DNA of 64,000 nucleotides from PALSA-505 sp036501145. GTDB taxonomy: Bacteria > Actinomycetota > Actinomycetes > Streptosporangiales > Streptosporangiaceae. The notes beneath the pieces are model-generated. The model made no database searches. It saw nothing but the letters and a program-made list of their open reading frames with translations, and was not told the origin of the DNA. Numbering within the stretch: position 1 is the first letter of the stretch; each line of letters starts with the position of its first letter. The position numbers were made by a program, and so were the translations under genes. Below, one piece after another: positions 49,844 through 58,958 of the stretch. The DNA is taken from positions 6,178 through 70,177 of the forward strand of contig DASYAV010000084.1 of assembly GCA_036501145.1 (NCBI GenBank), given 5' to 3'.

Positions 49844-51958
49844 ATGAAACGTGCCCGATGGTGGGCCTTGCCCGGCGCAGTAGGCCTGGCTGTGTCCATG
49901 ACCGCACTGACCGGCCAGGCCGCCCTCGCCCACCAGGGCCCGGCACCCCGGGTGGCCCTGGCGGGATCGCTGGCGCCCGCCCAGGAGCGTGCTCACCCGG
50001 CCGGCGCCGTCCCGGCGGGCAGCCAGGTGAACTTCGACCTCCTGCTGTCCATGCGCGACCCCAACGGCGCTGCGGCCTACACCCGGCAGGTCTCCACCCC
50101 CGGCTCGGCCGCCTTCCACCACTACCTGACCGACGCGCAGTGGGAGTCCCGGTACGGGCCGTCCCAGGCCGCGGTGGCCAAGGCCGAGTCGTGGCTGCGC
50201 CAGCAGGGCTTCACCATCGGCGCGCTGGCCCGTGACCACCTGTTCGTGTCCGCGCACAGCCCGGTCAGCGCCGTGCAGCACGCCTTCGGCGTCAAGCTCG
50301 GCTACTACCAGGTGAACGGGCACACCGTCCGGCTGGCCAAGGGCACGCTGACGATCCCGTCGTCGCTGGCCGGCGTGGTGGCCGGCGCACCCGGCGTCAA
50401 CGAGTACCTGGACACGTCCGCCGCGATGACCGGCGCCCAGGCGCCGGCGGCCCAGGCCAGCGGAACACGGCGCACCGCCAGCCAGCCGGCCGCCACCACG
50501 AAGGAGCCCGGGCCGCCGGCCGGGTTCCGCAACCCGCAGCCGTGCTCGGCGTACTGGGGGCAGAAGACCGACACCAAGGACGCCGCTTCGCTGTACAAGC
50601 CGTACACCTACCCCGAGCCCTACGACATCTGCGGCTACAAGCCGGCCCAGCTGCGCGGCGCCTACCAGCTGGCCGGCCAGGTGGCCAGGGGAGACGACGG
50701 CAGGGGCGTGACGATCGCGATCGTCGACGCCTACGACTCGCCGACCCTGCTGGCCGACACGCAGCAGTACGCCAGGCAGAACGACCCCCGGCACCCGCTG
50801 GCCTCGTCCCAGTTCAGCAACGTGGCCCCGGCCAAGATCACCAACCTGGGCGCGTGCGGCGGGAACGGCTGGTACGGCGAGCAGGCGCTGGACATCGAGT
50901 CCTCGCACGCGATGGCGCCAGGCGCGCACATCGAGTACGTGGGCGCGAAGAGCTGTGCGGACGCGGATCTGCTGTCCGCCGTCACCACCGCCGTCACCAG
51001 CGGCGCCTCGGTGGTCACCAACTCCTGGGACGACGTGACCGGCGACATCTTCGAGGACGCCGCGGCCAAGCAGGCCTACGACGAGACGTTCATGCTCGCC
51101 GCCTCCACCGGCGTCAGCGTGCTGTTCTGCAGCCACGACGACGGCGACAACTTCGCCGACTTCGGCACGACCGGCTCCAACTACCCCGCGACCAGCCCGT
51201 ACGTGACGGCGGTCGGCGGCACCGCGCTGCAGGTCAACGCGAAGAACCAGGCGCAGGCCGACTACGGCTGGTCCACCGGGCACCTGTCGCTGTGCGCGTC
51301 CAAGACCACCAACTGCGGCTCGGCGACCAAGCCGGTGGGCACCCTCGGCTACGTCTACGGCAGCGGCGGCGGGACCAGCTACTACTACACCGAGCCCTGG
51401 TACCAGGACGGGATCGTGCCGAAGGACCTCACGCTGCGCAACGAGGCGCTCAACGGCCCCGTGCCCTACCGGGTCATGCCGGACATCTCGATGGACGCCG
51501 ACATCCAGACCGGCATGCTCATCGGGCTGACCCAGGCCTTCCCCGGCGGCTCCCACTACTCCCAGTACAAGATCGGCGGGACGAGCCTGGCCTCACCGCT
51601 GTTCGCGGGCGTGGTCGCGGACGCCGACCAGGCGGCCGGCACCTCGCTGGGCTTCCTCAACCCGATGCTGTACAAGGCGTACGCGCAGACCCCGGCGGCG
51701 TTTAGCGACATCCTGGCACCCTCGAAGCCGCACTCCGCGGCCGAGATCCGGGTCGACTACGCCAACGGGATCAACTCGTCCAAGGGCTACACCGTCGTGC
51801 TGGAGACGAGCAACTACGAAGGCCCCGAGACCTACTGTGACGGCACGGGCAACTGCGCGACCCGCAACGTGAGCCTGACCACCACCAAGGGTTTCGACAG
51901 CATGACCGGCCTCGGCACCATCGGCAGCGGGTTCCTCGCCGCCCTCTCGAAGTTCTGA
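49844..51958 (+). CDS. Secreted S53 (sedolisin/kumamolisin) peptidase
   Basis: 704 residues. Signal peptide at about 1-29, pro-domain (pro-kumamolisin type) at about 36-195, then the catalytic domain. The catalytic Glu346 and Asp350 are in GEQALDIESS and Ser581 is in GGTSLASP. The oxyanion Asp lies near residue 432 (CSHDDGDN), where relatives have SGD. Such enzymes are acid-active serine-carboxyl proteases that mature by removing the pro-domain outside the cell. ATG 49844 has AAGGAGG eight bases upstream. It ends at a strong bidirectional hairpin. Released peptides could feed importers such as the one at 3.6-9.5 kb; that link is speculative. Confidence 0.93.
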   Translation: MKRARWWALPGAVGLAVSMTALTGQAALAHQGPAPRVALAGSLAPAQERAHPAGAVPAGSQVNFDLLLSMRDPNGAAAYTRQVSTPGSAAFHHYLTDAQWESRYGPSQAAVAKAESWLRQQGFTIGALARDHLFVSAHSPVSAVQHAFGVKLGYYQVNGHTVRLAKGTLTIPSSLAGVVAGAPGVNEYLDTSAAMTGAQAPAAQASGTRRTASQPAATTKEPGPPAGFRNPQPCSAYWGQKTDTKDAASLYKPYTYPEPYDICGYKPAQLRGAYQLAGQVARGDDGRGVTIAIVDAYDSPTLLADTQQYARQNDPRHPLASSQFSNVAPAKITNLGACGGNGWYGEQALDIESSHAMAPGAHIEYVGAKSCADADLLSAVTTAVTSGASVVTNSWDDVTGDIFEDAAAKQAYDETFMLAASTGVSVLFCSHDDGDNFADFGTTGSNYPATSPYVTAVGGTALQVNAKNQAQADYGWSTGHLSLCASKTTNCGSATKPVGTLGYVYGSGGGTSYYYTEPWYQDGIVPKDLTLRNEALNGPVPYRVMPDISMDADIQTGMLIGLTQAFPGGSHYSQYKIGGTSLASPLFAGVVADADQAAGTSLGFLNPMLYKAYAQTPAAFSDILAPSKPHSAAEIRVDYANGINSSKGYTVVLETSNYEGPETYCDGTGNCATRNVSLTTTKGFDSMTGLGTIGSGFLAALSKF

Positions 51959-51962
51959 CCCG

Positions 51963-52006
51963 TGACTCCCGTCCCGCGGCCGGGGCCGGCCGCGGGACGG
52001 GAGTCA
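51963..52006. terminator. Bidirectional hairpin between S53 peptidase and hydrolase genes
   Basis: TGACTCCCGTCCCGCGGCC (51963-51981) and its perfect complement (51988-52006) form a 19-bp stem with a 6-base loop. The right arm includes the TGA stop of the convergent hydrolase gene, so it can terminate both transcripts. Confidence 0.8.
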
Positions 52007-52885
52007 GCGCATCCCGGTCGTGGAGGTGGACAGCGACCGGGGATCCCGGCGCGGCCAGGCGCCACGTTCGGCCGCGGCCAGGAACCGGTCCACGATCGTG
52101 TTGAACAGCCCGGGCTCCTCCAGGTTCGCGGTGTGCCCGGTGTTCGGCAGGATGGTCAGGCCGGCTGTCGGGATCGTCCGCTTCAGCATGAGGGCCGGCT
52201 CCAGGCAGTGCTCGTCCTCGTCGCCGGTCATGATCAGCACCGGCGCGCTGATCCGCGCCAGCTGGTCGCGCAGCGCGTACAGCGACGGCCGGGCCGCCTG
52301 CACGCCGCGCATGGTCAGCGCGGACCCGGCCGGGGAGTGCCCGGCCAGCGCCTCGGCGAACTCGGCCCAGCCGCGCGGATTCTTGTTCTGGAACTGCACC
52401 CGGCTCGGCCCGACCGCGTACCGCTGCGCGACCGCCGCCGAGCCCTCGCCCTCGAACGCCGCCGCGGTCGCCTCGCACTCCGCCCGGAACGCCGCGGCCC
52501 GCTCCGGCTGTGCCCCGTAGCCGGCCCCGGCGACCACCGCGGACAGCACCCGGCCGGGGTGGCCCATGGCCAGGTGCAGCGTCGCGAACCCGCCCATGGA
52601 CAGCCCGGCCACGTGCGCCCGCGGCACGCCCAGGCCGTCCAGCACGGCGACCGCGTCCTCCACCGCGTGCCGCTGGCTGTAGGCGGCCCGGGCCGCCGGC
52701 ACGCCGGACGGCGGGTAGCCGCGCGCGGCGTAGGTGATGCACCGGTAGCCGCTGGCGAAGTACCGCACCTGCGGTTCCCAGCTGCGGTGGTCGCCGGCGA
52801 ACTCGTGGATGAACAGCAGCGGCGTCCCGTTCCCTGTCGACTCCACGTGCAGCGCGACTCCGTCAGATGTCTCGATCGTCGGCAA
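52004..52885 (-). CDS. Alpha/beta hydrolase at the end of the molybdenum-hydroxylase operon
   Basis: 293 residues. IHEFAGDHRSWEPQVRYFAS holds the oxyanion region, the nucleophile elbow is GLSMGGFATL, and VLIMTGDEDEHC plus LPNTGHTANLEEP carry the Asp and His. It resembles enol-lactone and ring-cleavage product hydrolases of aromatic degradation. ATG 52885 overlaps the end of the GntR gene by 23 bases, so it is the last gene of the operon. Its place beside a molybdenum hydroxylase suggests a hydrolytic step on the oxidised product, such as a lactam or ester. Confidence 0.86.
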   Translation of the reverse strand: MPTIETSDGVALHVESTGNGTPLLFIHEFAGDHRSWEPQVRYFASGYRCITYAARGYPPSGVPAARAAYSQRHAVEDAVAVLDGLGVPRAHVAGLSMGGFATLHLAMGHPGRVLSAVVAGAGYGAQPERAAAFRAECEATAAAFEGEGSAAVAQRYAVGPSRVQFQNKNPRGWAEFAEALAGHSPAGSALTMRGVQAARPSLYALRDQLARISAPVLIMTGDEDEHCLEPALMLKRTIPTAGLTILPNTGHTANLEEPGLFNTIVDRFLAAAERGAWPRRDPRSLSTSTTGMR

Positions 52886-53564
52886 CTATCCCTGCCTCTC
52901 TGTGCTGGCCCGGGGGGACGACCCCCCGGCCCCCCCCGCTGCGCCGGGCGTCCATGATGTGCTGGTGGGTGTGCGAGCCGGCCGCGTCGGCGTCGCCCGC
53001 CGCCAGCGCGCCGAGGATCGCGTCGTGCTGCCGGGCGGACTCGGCGTGCGTGCGCCGCACCCGCGGCCCGCCGTGCAGCGACGCCCACATCAGCCGCATC
53101 AGCGACATGAGCAGCGGGCTGCGGGAGTGCTCGTACAAGCTGAAGTGGAACTCCCGGTTCAGCTCCGCGTACCGCGGGTCGCCGTCGGGCAGCGGCCGCA
53201 TCCGCTCGTTCAGCTCGCGCAGCCGGGCCACCCCGGCGGCGTCGATCTTCCTGGCGGCCAGCGACGCGCCGAGCGACTCCAGCGCGGCGCGGATCTGGAA
53301 GTTCTCCTCCACCGGCCCGTCGCCGGGTTCCACCACGGTGAAGCCGCGGTGCGTGTCCCCGATGACCAGCCCTTCGGACTCCAGCCGCCGCATCGCCTCG
53401 CGCACCGGCGTCTGGCTGACCCCGAACCGCCCGGCCAGGTCCCGCTGCCGCAACTGGCGGCCCGCGGCCAGCTCCCCGGTGATGATCAGCTCCCTGATCA
53501 GCGCCGCCACCATGTCGGTCTTGCTGACGTAGCCCATGGGCGAGGCGTTCGCGGTGGGCATCAT
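52863..53564 (-). CDS. GntR-family regulator (FCD type) of the molybdenum-hydroxylase locus
   Basis: 233 residues from ATG 53564, which has GGGAG six bases upstream and overlaps the previous stop (ATGA). The winged helix (about 14-80) contains LRQRDLAGRFGVSQTPVREA and MRRLESEGLVIGDTHRG. The FCD domain (about 90-215) has NREFHFSLYEHSRSPLLMSL and SARQHDAILGALAAGDADAA. The tail after residue 210 is Gly/Arg-rich and partly covers the hydrolase start. It most likely binds TGGTATACCA at 59955-59964 and controls both divergent transcripts. Confidence 0.88.
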   Translation of the reverse strand: MMPTANASPMGYVSKTDMVAALIRELIITGELAAGRQLRQRDLAGRFGVSQTPVREAMRRLESEGLVIGDTHRGFTVVEPGDGPVEENFQIRAALESLGASLAARKIDAAGVARLRELNERMRPLPDGDPRYAELNREFHFSLYEHSRSPLLMSLMRLMWASLHGGPRVRRTHAESARQHDAILGALAAGDADAAGSHTHQHIMDARRSGGGRGVVPPGQHREAGIVADDRDI

Positions 53565-55957
53565 CGGCTGCTCCCGCACAGCGTCAGCACCCGGGCCGGG
53601 GTGAGCGGCAGCCGGCCGACGCTGCCGGTCAGCCCGAGTGCGTCGCGGACCGCGCTGGCCAGCACCGCACCGGACGCGCTCACCCCGCCCTCGCCCGCGC
53701 CGCGCAGGCCGAGCGGGTTGCCCGGCGCCGGGGACTGCTCCAGCACCAGCACGTCGATCGGCGGCACCTCGGCCGCGGTCGGCATCCGGTAGTCCATGAA
53801 CGTGGTGGCCAGTGGCTGGCCCGCCTCGTCGTAGCCGAACTCCTCCAGCAGCCCGCCGCCGATGCCCTGCGCCGCCCCGCCGCGCAACTGCCCGGCCACC
53901 AGCGCCGGGCTGACCGCCTTGCCCACCTCGTAGCCGACCAGGTAGCGCAGCACCCGCACGCCGCCGGTCCCGGTGTCCACCTCGACCACCGCGATGTGCA
54001 CCCCGTACGGGTATGTCATGTGCGACACGTCAAACCGCCGCCGCGCCGCCAGCCCGGCACCGTCCCGCCCGGCAGCCCTCCGCTCGGCTTCCCGCGCGTC
54101 CGGCCCGCGGCCGCCGGCCCGTATCGCTACCGCCGCGGCCACCTCGGCCAGGGTCAGCGACGCGGCCGGGTCGCCGCGCACGCCGATCACCCCGGCGGCC
54201 ACGGTCAGGTCGCCGGGCGCCGCCTCCAGCAGGCTCGCGGCCACCTTCACCGCCTGTTCCCGCACCGCGGCCGCCGCCGCGTGCACCGCGTTGCCGGCCA
54301 CCACCGTGGTCCGCGACGCCCACGAGCCGGCCCCGTCCGGCTGCAGGTCGGTGTCCCCGCACACCACGCTGACGGCATCGGGATCCACGCCCAGCGCGTC
54401 CGCCGCGATCCGCGCCAGCACCGTCTCCACGCCCTGCCCCAGCGAGGTCCCGCCCGCCAGCACCCGGACCGTCCCGTCCGGGCCGACCTCGACGTCGGCC
54501 GTCTCCTGCGGCCCCAGCCCGCTCTTCTCCAGGAACATCGCCACGCCCAGCCCCCGCCGGCTCCGCCGGCCGCCGTCATCCGGCGGGGCCGGGGCGCCGG
54601 GCCGTTCCGCCGCCGCCACCCCCAGGCCCTGCCGGGCCTGCGGGCCGCCGCCGGGCAGCAGCGCCGGGTAGCCGAGACGTTCCGCCTCCGCCACGGTCGC
54701 CGCGAGCAGGCCAGGGTAGTCCCCGGCGTCCAGGATCACCTCGGTGCCGAGCGTGCTCATCGCCCGCCGGTGCGGCAGCTCGCCCGGGCCCAGCAGGTTG
54801 CGCCGCCGCAGCTCGAGCCGGTCCATCCCGAGCCGGCCCGCGGCCACGTCGAGCAGCTGCTCACGCGCCGTCGTCCCCTCGAACCGGCCCGGCGCCCGGT
54901 ACGTGCCGCACGGCGTCTTGTTCGTCACCACCACCCGGATCCGGCCCGCGTAGGCCGGCACCCGGTACGGCCCGGGCAGCATGGCCACCGTCAGCTCCGG
55001 CACCGTGATCCCGTGCGTGCGGCAGTACGCGCCGTTGTCGTGCAGCACGTCGGCGCGCAGCCCGAGCAGCCGCCCGCCGGCGTCGAACGCGGCGGCGAGC
55101 CGGTGCTCCTGCTGCCGGGAGTGGTTGACCGCGACCATGTGCTCGGCCCGGTCCTCGGCCCACTTCACCGGCCGGCCGAGCGACCGGGCCAGCCACGGCA
55201 CCAGGAAGTCCTCCGGGTAGAACTCGCCGCGCACCCCGAACCCGCCGCCGGCGTCCACCGCGTGCCCGTGCACCTGTGCCGGGTCCAGGCCGAGCATCGC
55301 GGCCAGCACGCCGCGGTTGAACACCGGCACCTTGGTCATCCCGTACACCGACAGCCGCCCGTCCGGCTCGGGCACGGCCAGCAGCGCCCGCGGCTCCAGC
55401 GGCACCGCGGTGTGCCGGCCGATCGCCACCGTGGCCTCCACCACCTCGGCGGCCGCCGCGAACGCCGCGCCCACGTCGCCGAACCCGAGGGTGAAGTCCG
55501 CGGCCACGTTCCCGGCCGGGAACAGCCGCGGCGCCCGCGGCCCGGTGGCCGCGGCCGCGTTCAGCACGGCAGGCGTCTCGTCGATCTCGGCGTCCACCAG
55601 TTCGGCCGCGTCCTCGGCCAGGTACGGGTCCTCGGCCACCACCACGGCCAGCGGCTCGCCCACGTACCGCACCACGTCGCCGGCCAGCACCGGCTGCAGG
55701 TAGCCGTCCAGGTCGATGCCCTGCAGCGGCAGCCGGACCGGGATGGCCGGCCCCGGCGGCAGGTCCGCCGCGGTGACTACCGCGATCACCCCGTCAACCG
55801 CCGCGGCGGCCTTCGTTTCCACGCCGCGGATCCGCCCCGACGCCACCGCCGACCGGACCACCCGCGCCCAGGCCTGCCCGTCGGCCGCGAAGTCGTCACC
55901 GAACCGGCCCGCCCCGCGCAGCAGCCGCCGGTCCTCCTTGCGCACGAGCGCGTTCAC
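53561..55957 (-). CDS. Molybdenum hydroxylase large subunit, second copy
   Basis: 798 residues of the xanthine-dehydrogenase/CoxL superfamily. The N-terminal VNALVRKEDRRLLRGAGRFG, cofactor segments GGGFGVRGEFYPEDF and TYRAPGRFEG, and catalytic Glu756 (GAGEGGVSA) are present. The AYxCSFR signature of form I CO dehydrogenase is absent, so it is not a CO oxidiser of that type. GTG 55957 overlaps the Fe-S subunit stop. It differs clearly from the large subunit encoded on the other side of the Fe-S gene. It would bind the molybdopterin cofactor and hydroxylate a substrate. Confidence 0.9.
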   Translation of the reverse strand: MNALVRKEDRRLLRGAGRFGDDFAADGQAWARVVRSAVASGRIRGVETKAAAAVDGVIAVVTAADLPPGPAIPVRLPLQGIDLDGYLQPVLAGDVVRYVGEPLAVVVAEDPYLAEDAAELVDAEIDETPAVLNAAAATGPRAPRLFPAGNVAADFTLGFGDVGAAFAAAAEVVEATVAIGRHTAVPLEPRALLAVPEPDGRLSVYGMTKVPVFNRGVLAAMLGLDPAQVHGHAVDAGGGFGVRGEFYPEDFLVPWLARSLGRPVKWAEDRAEHMVAVNHSRQQEHRLAAAFDAGGRLLGLRADVLHDNGAYCRTHGITVPELTVAMLPGPYRVPAYAGRIRVVVTNKTPCGTYRAPGRFEGTTAREQLLDVAAGRLGMDRLELRRRNLLGPGELPHRRAMSTLGTEVILDAGDYPGLLAATVAEAERLGYPALLPGGGPQARQGLGVAAAERPGAPAPPDDGGRRSRRGLGVAMFLEKSGLGPQETADVEVGPDGTVRVLAGGTSLGQGVETVLARIAADALGVDPDAVSVVCGDTDLQPDGAGSWASRTTVVAGNAVHAAAAAVREQAVKVAASLLEAAPGDLTVAAGVIGVRGDPAASLTLAEVAAAVAIRAGGRGPDAREAERRAAGRDGAGLAARRRFDVSHMTYPYGVHIAVVEVDTGTGGVRVLRYLVGYEVGKAVSPALVAGQLRGGAAQGIGGGLLEEFGYDEAGQPLATTFMDYRMPTAAEVPPIDVLVLEQSPAPGNPLGLRGAGEGGVSASGAVLASAVRDALGLTGSVGRLPLTPARVLTLCGSSR

Positions 55958-56469
55958 CGCGTGCCGTCCCCGTCCCCGTCCCCGTCCCTGGCCCGGGCGA
56001 CGGCCTGTACCGCCTCCACGATGCCCTGGTAGCCGGTGCACCGGCACAGGTTGGACGCCACCATCTCGCGTATCTCGGCCTCGTCCGGCTGACCCGCCCC
56101 GGCCGCCGCCCGCTCGGCCAGCCAGGCCTCGGCCAGCATGAGGAACCCGGGCGTGCAGAAGCCGCACTGCAGCCCGTGATGGTCGCTGAACGCCTGCTGC
56201 AGATCCGACAGCCGCTCCCCGTCGGCCAGCCCCTCGACCGTGCGCACCGCGCAGCCGTCCGCCTGCACCCCGAACATCAGGCAGGACCGGGCCGGCGCCC
56301 CGTCCAGCAGCACCGTGCACGCGCCGCAGATGCCGTGCTCGCAGCCCAGATGCGTGCCGGTGTAGCCGAGATCGTGCCGCAGCACGTCAGCCAGCGTGCG
56401 CCGGGACTCCACGGCGAGCTCGTGCCTGCGGCCGTTGACCTCGACGCTGACCTGCCGGACGTCCTTCAT
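55954..56469 (-). CDS. Molybdenum hydroxylase (2Fe-2S) subunit
   Basis: 171 residues, the usual CoxS/XdhC-type small subunit. The plant-type cluster is bound by Cys43, Cys48, Cys51 and Cys63 (LGCEHGICGACTVLL). The second cluster uses Cys102 and Cys105 (QCGFCTPGF) and Cys142 and Cys144 (LCRCTGY). It passes electrons from molybdenum to FAD. It overlaps both neighbours by 4 bases, and being the only such subunit between two large-subunit genes it must serve both. The C-terminus is a short Asp/Gly repeat. Confidence 0.94.
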   Translation of the reverse strand: MKDVRQVSVEVNGRRHELAVESRRTLADVLRHDLGYTGTHLGCEHGICGACTVLLDGAPARSCLMFGVQADGCAVRTVEGLADGERLSDLQQAFSDHHGLQCGFCTPGFLMLAEAWLAERAAAGAGQPDEAEIREMVASNLCRCTGYQGIVEAVQAVARARDGDGDGDGTR

Positions 56470-58958
56470 GGTGATCCCGCCTGCCGAGGCTGGCCCGGCC
56501 GCGCCAGGCTGGCCTCTGGCCGTTCATTAAATTCATGATCGTCAGCCGCATGCAGCGCGGCACATACCTGCCCGGGCAGCACCGGGATGTGGTCGAACAC
56601 GACCCCGGCCGGGCGCAGGGCGGCATTGACCGCATTGAGCACCGCCGCCGGGGCGCCGATCATGCCGCCCTCACCCATGCCCTTGGCGCCGGTCTCGCTG
56701 AACCGGGACGGCGTCTCCAGGTGGGTGATCTCGACCGGGCACAGCTCGGCCGCGGTCGGCGCCAGGTAGTCCATCAGCGTGCCAGTGGCCGGCTGGCCGT
56801 CCGCGCCGTAGCGGACCTGTTCCAGCAGCGCGGCCCCGGCGCCCTGGGCCACGCCGCCGCGCACCTGGCCGTCCACCACCAGCGGGTTGATCACCACGCC
56901 GCAGTCCTCGACCACCAGGTAACGGCGCAGCCGGATGCCGCCGGTGCCCGGGTCGATCTGCACCATGGCCACGTGGCAGGCGTTGGAGAACGTGCCCGGC
57001 GGGTCGAAGCTGGCCCGCACCTCCAGGCCGTAGCGCAATTCCTCCGGCAGCCGGTGGGTCTGGAAGTACACGACCCCGGCCAGCTCGCCGACCGGCACCG
57101 CGGTGGCCTCGTCGCCGCGGACCCGGGCCGTGCCGCCGGCCAGCTCGATGTCGTCCGGGCTGGCCTCCAGCAGGTGCGCGGCCACCCGGCGCAGCCGCTG
57201 GGCCAGCTGGCCGGCCGCCCGGCCCGCCGCGCCGCCGCCGATCACCACCGACCGGCTGCCCCAGGTGCCCCAGCCGTAGGAGGCCAGGTCGGTGTCGCCC
57301 TGCCGCAGCCGGACCCGCTCCGGGTGCACGCCCAGCCGGTCCGCGACGATCTGCGCGAACGTGGTCTCGTGGCCCTGGCCGTGGCCGCACGTTCCGGTGG
57401 TGACGATGACCTCGCCGGTCGGGTCCATCCGGACCATCGCGGTGTCGTAGCCGGGAGTCATGCCCATCAGCCGTTTCGACATCGCCGGAGTGCCGTAGGC
57501 GGTGCGCTCGCTGAAACAGGCGTAGCCGATACCGGCCAGGTGCGTGCCGCCGGCCCGGATCGCGGCGGCCTCCTGGGGCCAGCCGGCCGCGGCGACGGTG
57601 CGCTCGGCCAGGTCCAGCGACTCGCGATAGCTGCCCTCGTCGTAGCAGATGCCGTTCACGCCCTGGTAGGGAAAGTCGGCGCGCTCGATCAGGTTGCGGC
57701 GGCGGACCTCCAGCGGGTCCAGGCCGAGACGGCCCGCCGCCTTCTCCATCAGCCGTTCCATGACCAGCACCAGCTGCGGCCGGGACACGCCGCGGTAGGG
57801 CGCGGTGGGCGCCTTGTTCGTCGCCACCGCGCGGCCGCGGGCGGCGTAGGCCGGCACCTTGTACACGCCCGGCAGCTCGGTGCACGCCATCAGCGGCTCG
57901 ACCGCCGCGGTGAACGGGAAAGCCGAGTACGCGCCGACGTCGCAGTCGATCTCGGCCCGCAGCCCCTGGATGTGGCCTTGCTGGTCGAACGCGGCCGTCA
58001 CCTGGTAGCGCTGCTCGTGGCCGTGGAACGACGCGGTCAGGTTCTCCTCCCGGTCTTCGGTCCAGGCCACCGGGACCCGCAGCCGCAGCGCGGCGGCGGC
58101 GACCGCGACCTCCTCCCGGCCGACCACGCACTTCAGCCCGAACCCGCCGCCGACGTCGGGGGCCAGCACCCGCACCTGGCTTTCGGCGATGCCGAGCGCC
58201 TGGGCGACCGCGGACCGGACCTGGTGCGGCACCTGGGTGGACATCGTGAGGCGCAGCTGCCCGTCGCGGTCGTCCCACTCGGCCAGGCAGGCCCGGCCCT
58301 CCAGCGGCAGCGCGGCCAGCCGCCCGCTGCTGAACTCGGCGTCGACGGTCAGGGCGGCGGTGCCGAAGATCGTGGGCAGCCGCGGGTCGTCGAACATCAG
58401 CAGGTCGACCAGGCAGTTGCGGGCGCCGGCCAGCTCCTGGTGCACCGGGCGCGCGTCCGGCTGGCGGGCCTGGTCGATGCCGGTGATCGCGTCCAGCGGC
58501 TCCCAGTCCACGTCCACCAGTTCGGCGGCGTCCTGCGCGGTGTACGGGTCCTCCGCGACCACCATGGCGACCGGCTCGCCCGCGAACCGCACCTGGTCGC
58601 CGGCCAGCAGCGGCATCCGGGTCGGCGTGAACTCCTGGCGCTCCAGCACGGCGAGCAGATAGGGGTCGCCCAGATCCTTCGCGGTGAGCACGGCGGCCAC
58701 CCCGTCGTGCTCGCGTGCCTCGGTGACGTCGAGCGCGGTGATCGCGGCGGCTGCGAAGGGGCTGCGCACGAACGCCGCGTGCTGCGTCCCGGGCCGGCTC
58801 ATGTCCGCGGTGAACCGGCCGCGCCCCAGCAGCATCCGCCGGTCCTCCTTGCGCGGCAGCTTCGCTCCCACCCACCGCCCGGTAGCAGTATTCAGCGCCG
58901 CCTCCCGCTGGGTGCCCGCGTCCGCCACCCGCGCCTCCCGCCCGGTGCCCGTGCTCAC
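56466..58958 (-). CDS. Molybdenum hydroxylase large subunit, first copy
   Basis: 830 residues. VGAKLPRKEDRRMLLGRGRF starts the a/b hammerhead domain; DVGGGFGLKCVVGREEVAV, TAPYRGVSRPQL and catalytic Glu763 (GMGEGGMIGA) mark the molybdopterin-binding part. The CO-dehydrogenase form I loop is absent, so a CoxL-like form II or aromatic/heterocycle hydroxylase is expected. GTG 58958 overlaps the FAD-subunit stop (GTGA); the first 25 residues are a Thr/Gly/Ala-rich lead. It forms the catalytic unit with the Fe-S and FAD subunits. Confidence 0.91.
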   Translation of the reverse strand: MSTGTGREARVADAGTQREAALNTATGRWVGAKLPRKEDRRMLLGRGRFTADMSRPGTQHAAFVRSPFAAAAITALDVTEAREHDGVAAVLTAKDLGDPYLLAVLERQEFTPTRMPLLAGDQVRFAGEPVAMVVAEDPYTAQDAAELVDVDWEPLDAITGIDQARQPDARPVHQELAGARNCLVDLLMFDDPRLPTIFGTAALTVDAEFSSGRLAALPLEGRACLAEWDDRDGQLRLTMSTQVPHQVRSAVAQALGIAESQVRVLAPDVGGGFGLKCVVGREEVAVAAAALRLRVPVAWTEDREENLTASFHGHEQRYQVTAAFDQQGHIQGLRAEIDCDVGAYSAFPFTAAVEPLMACTELPGVYKVPAYAARGRAVATNKAPTAPYRGVSRPQLVLVMERLMEKAAGRLGLDPLEVRRRNLIERADFPYQGVNGICYDEGSYRESLDLAERTVAAAGWPQEAAAIRAGGTHLAGIGYACFSERTAYGTPAMSKRLMGMTPGYDTAMVRMDPTGEVIVTTGTCGHGQGHETTFAQIVADRLGVHPERVRLRQGDTDLASYGWGTWGSRSVVIGGGAAGRAAGQLAQRLRRVAAHLLEASPDDIELAGGTARVRGDEATAVPVGELAGVVYFQTHRLPEELRYGLEVRASFDPPGTFSNACHVAMVQIDPGTGGIRLRRYLVVEDCGVVINPLVVDGQVRGGVAQGAGAALLEQVRYGADGQPATGTLMDYLAPTAAELCPVEITHLETPSRFSETGAKGMGEGGMIGAPAAVLNAVNAALRPAGVVFDHIPVLPGQVCAALHAADDHEFNERPEASLARPGQPRQAGSP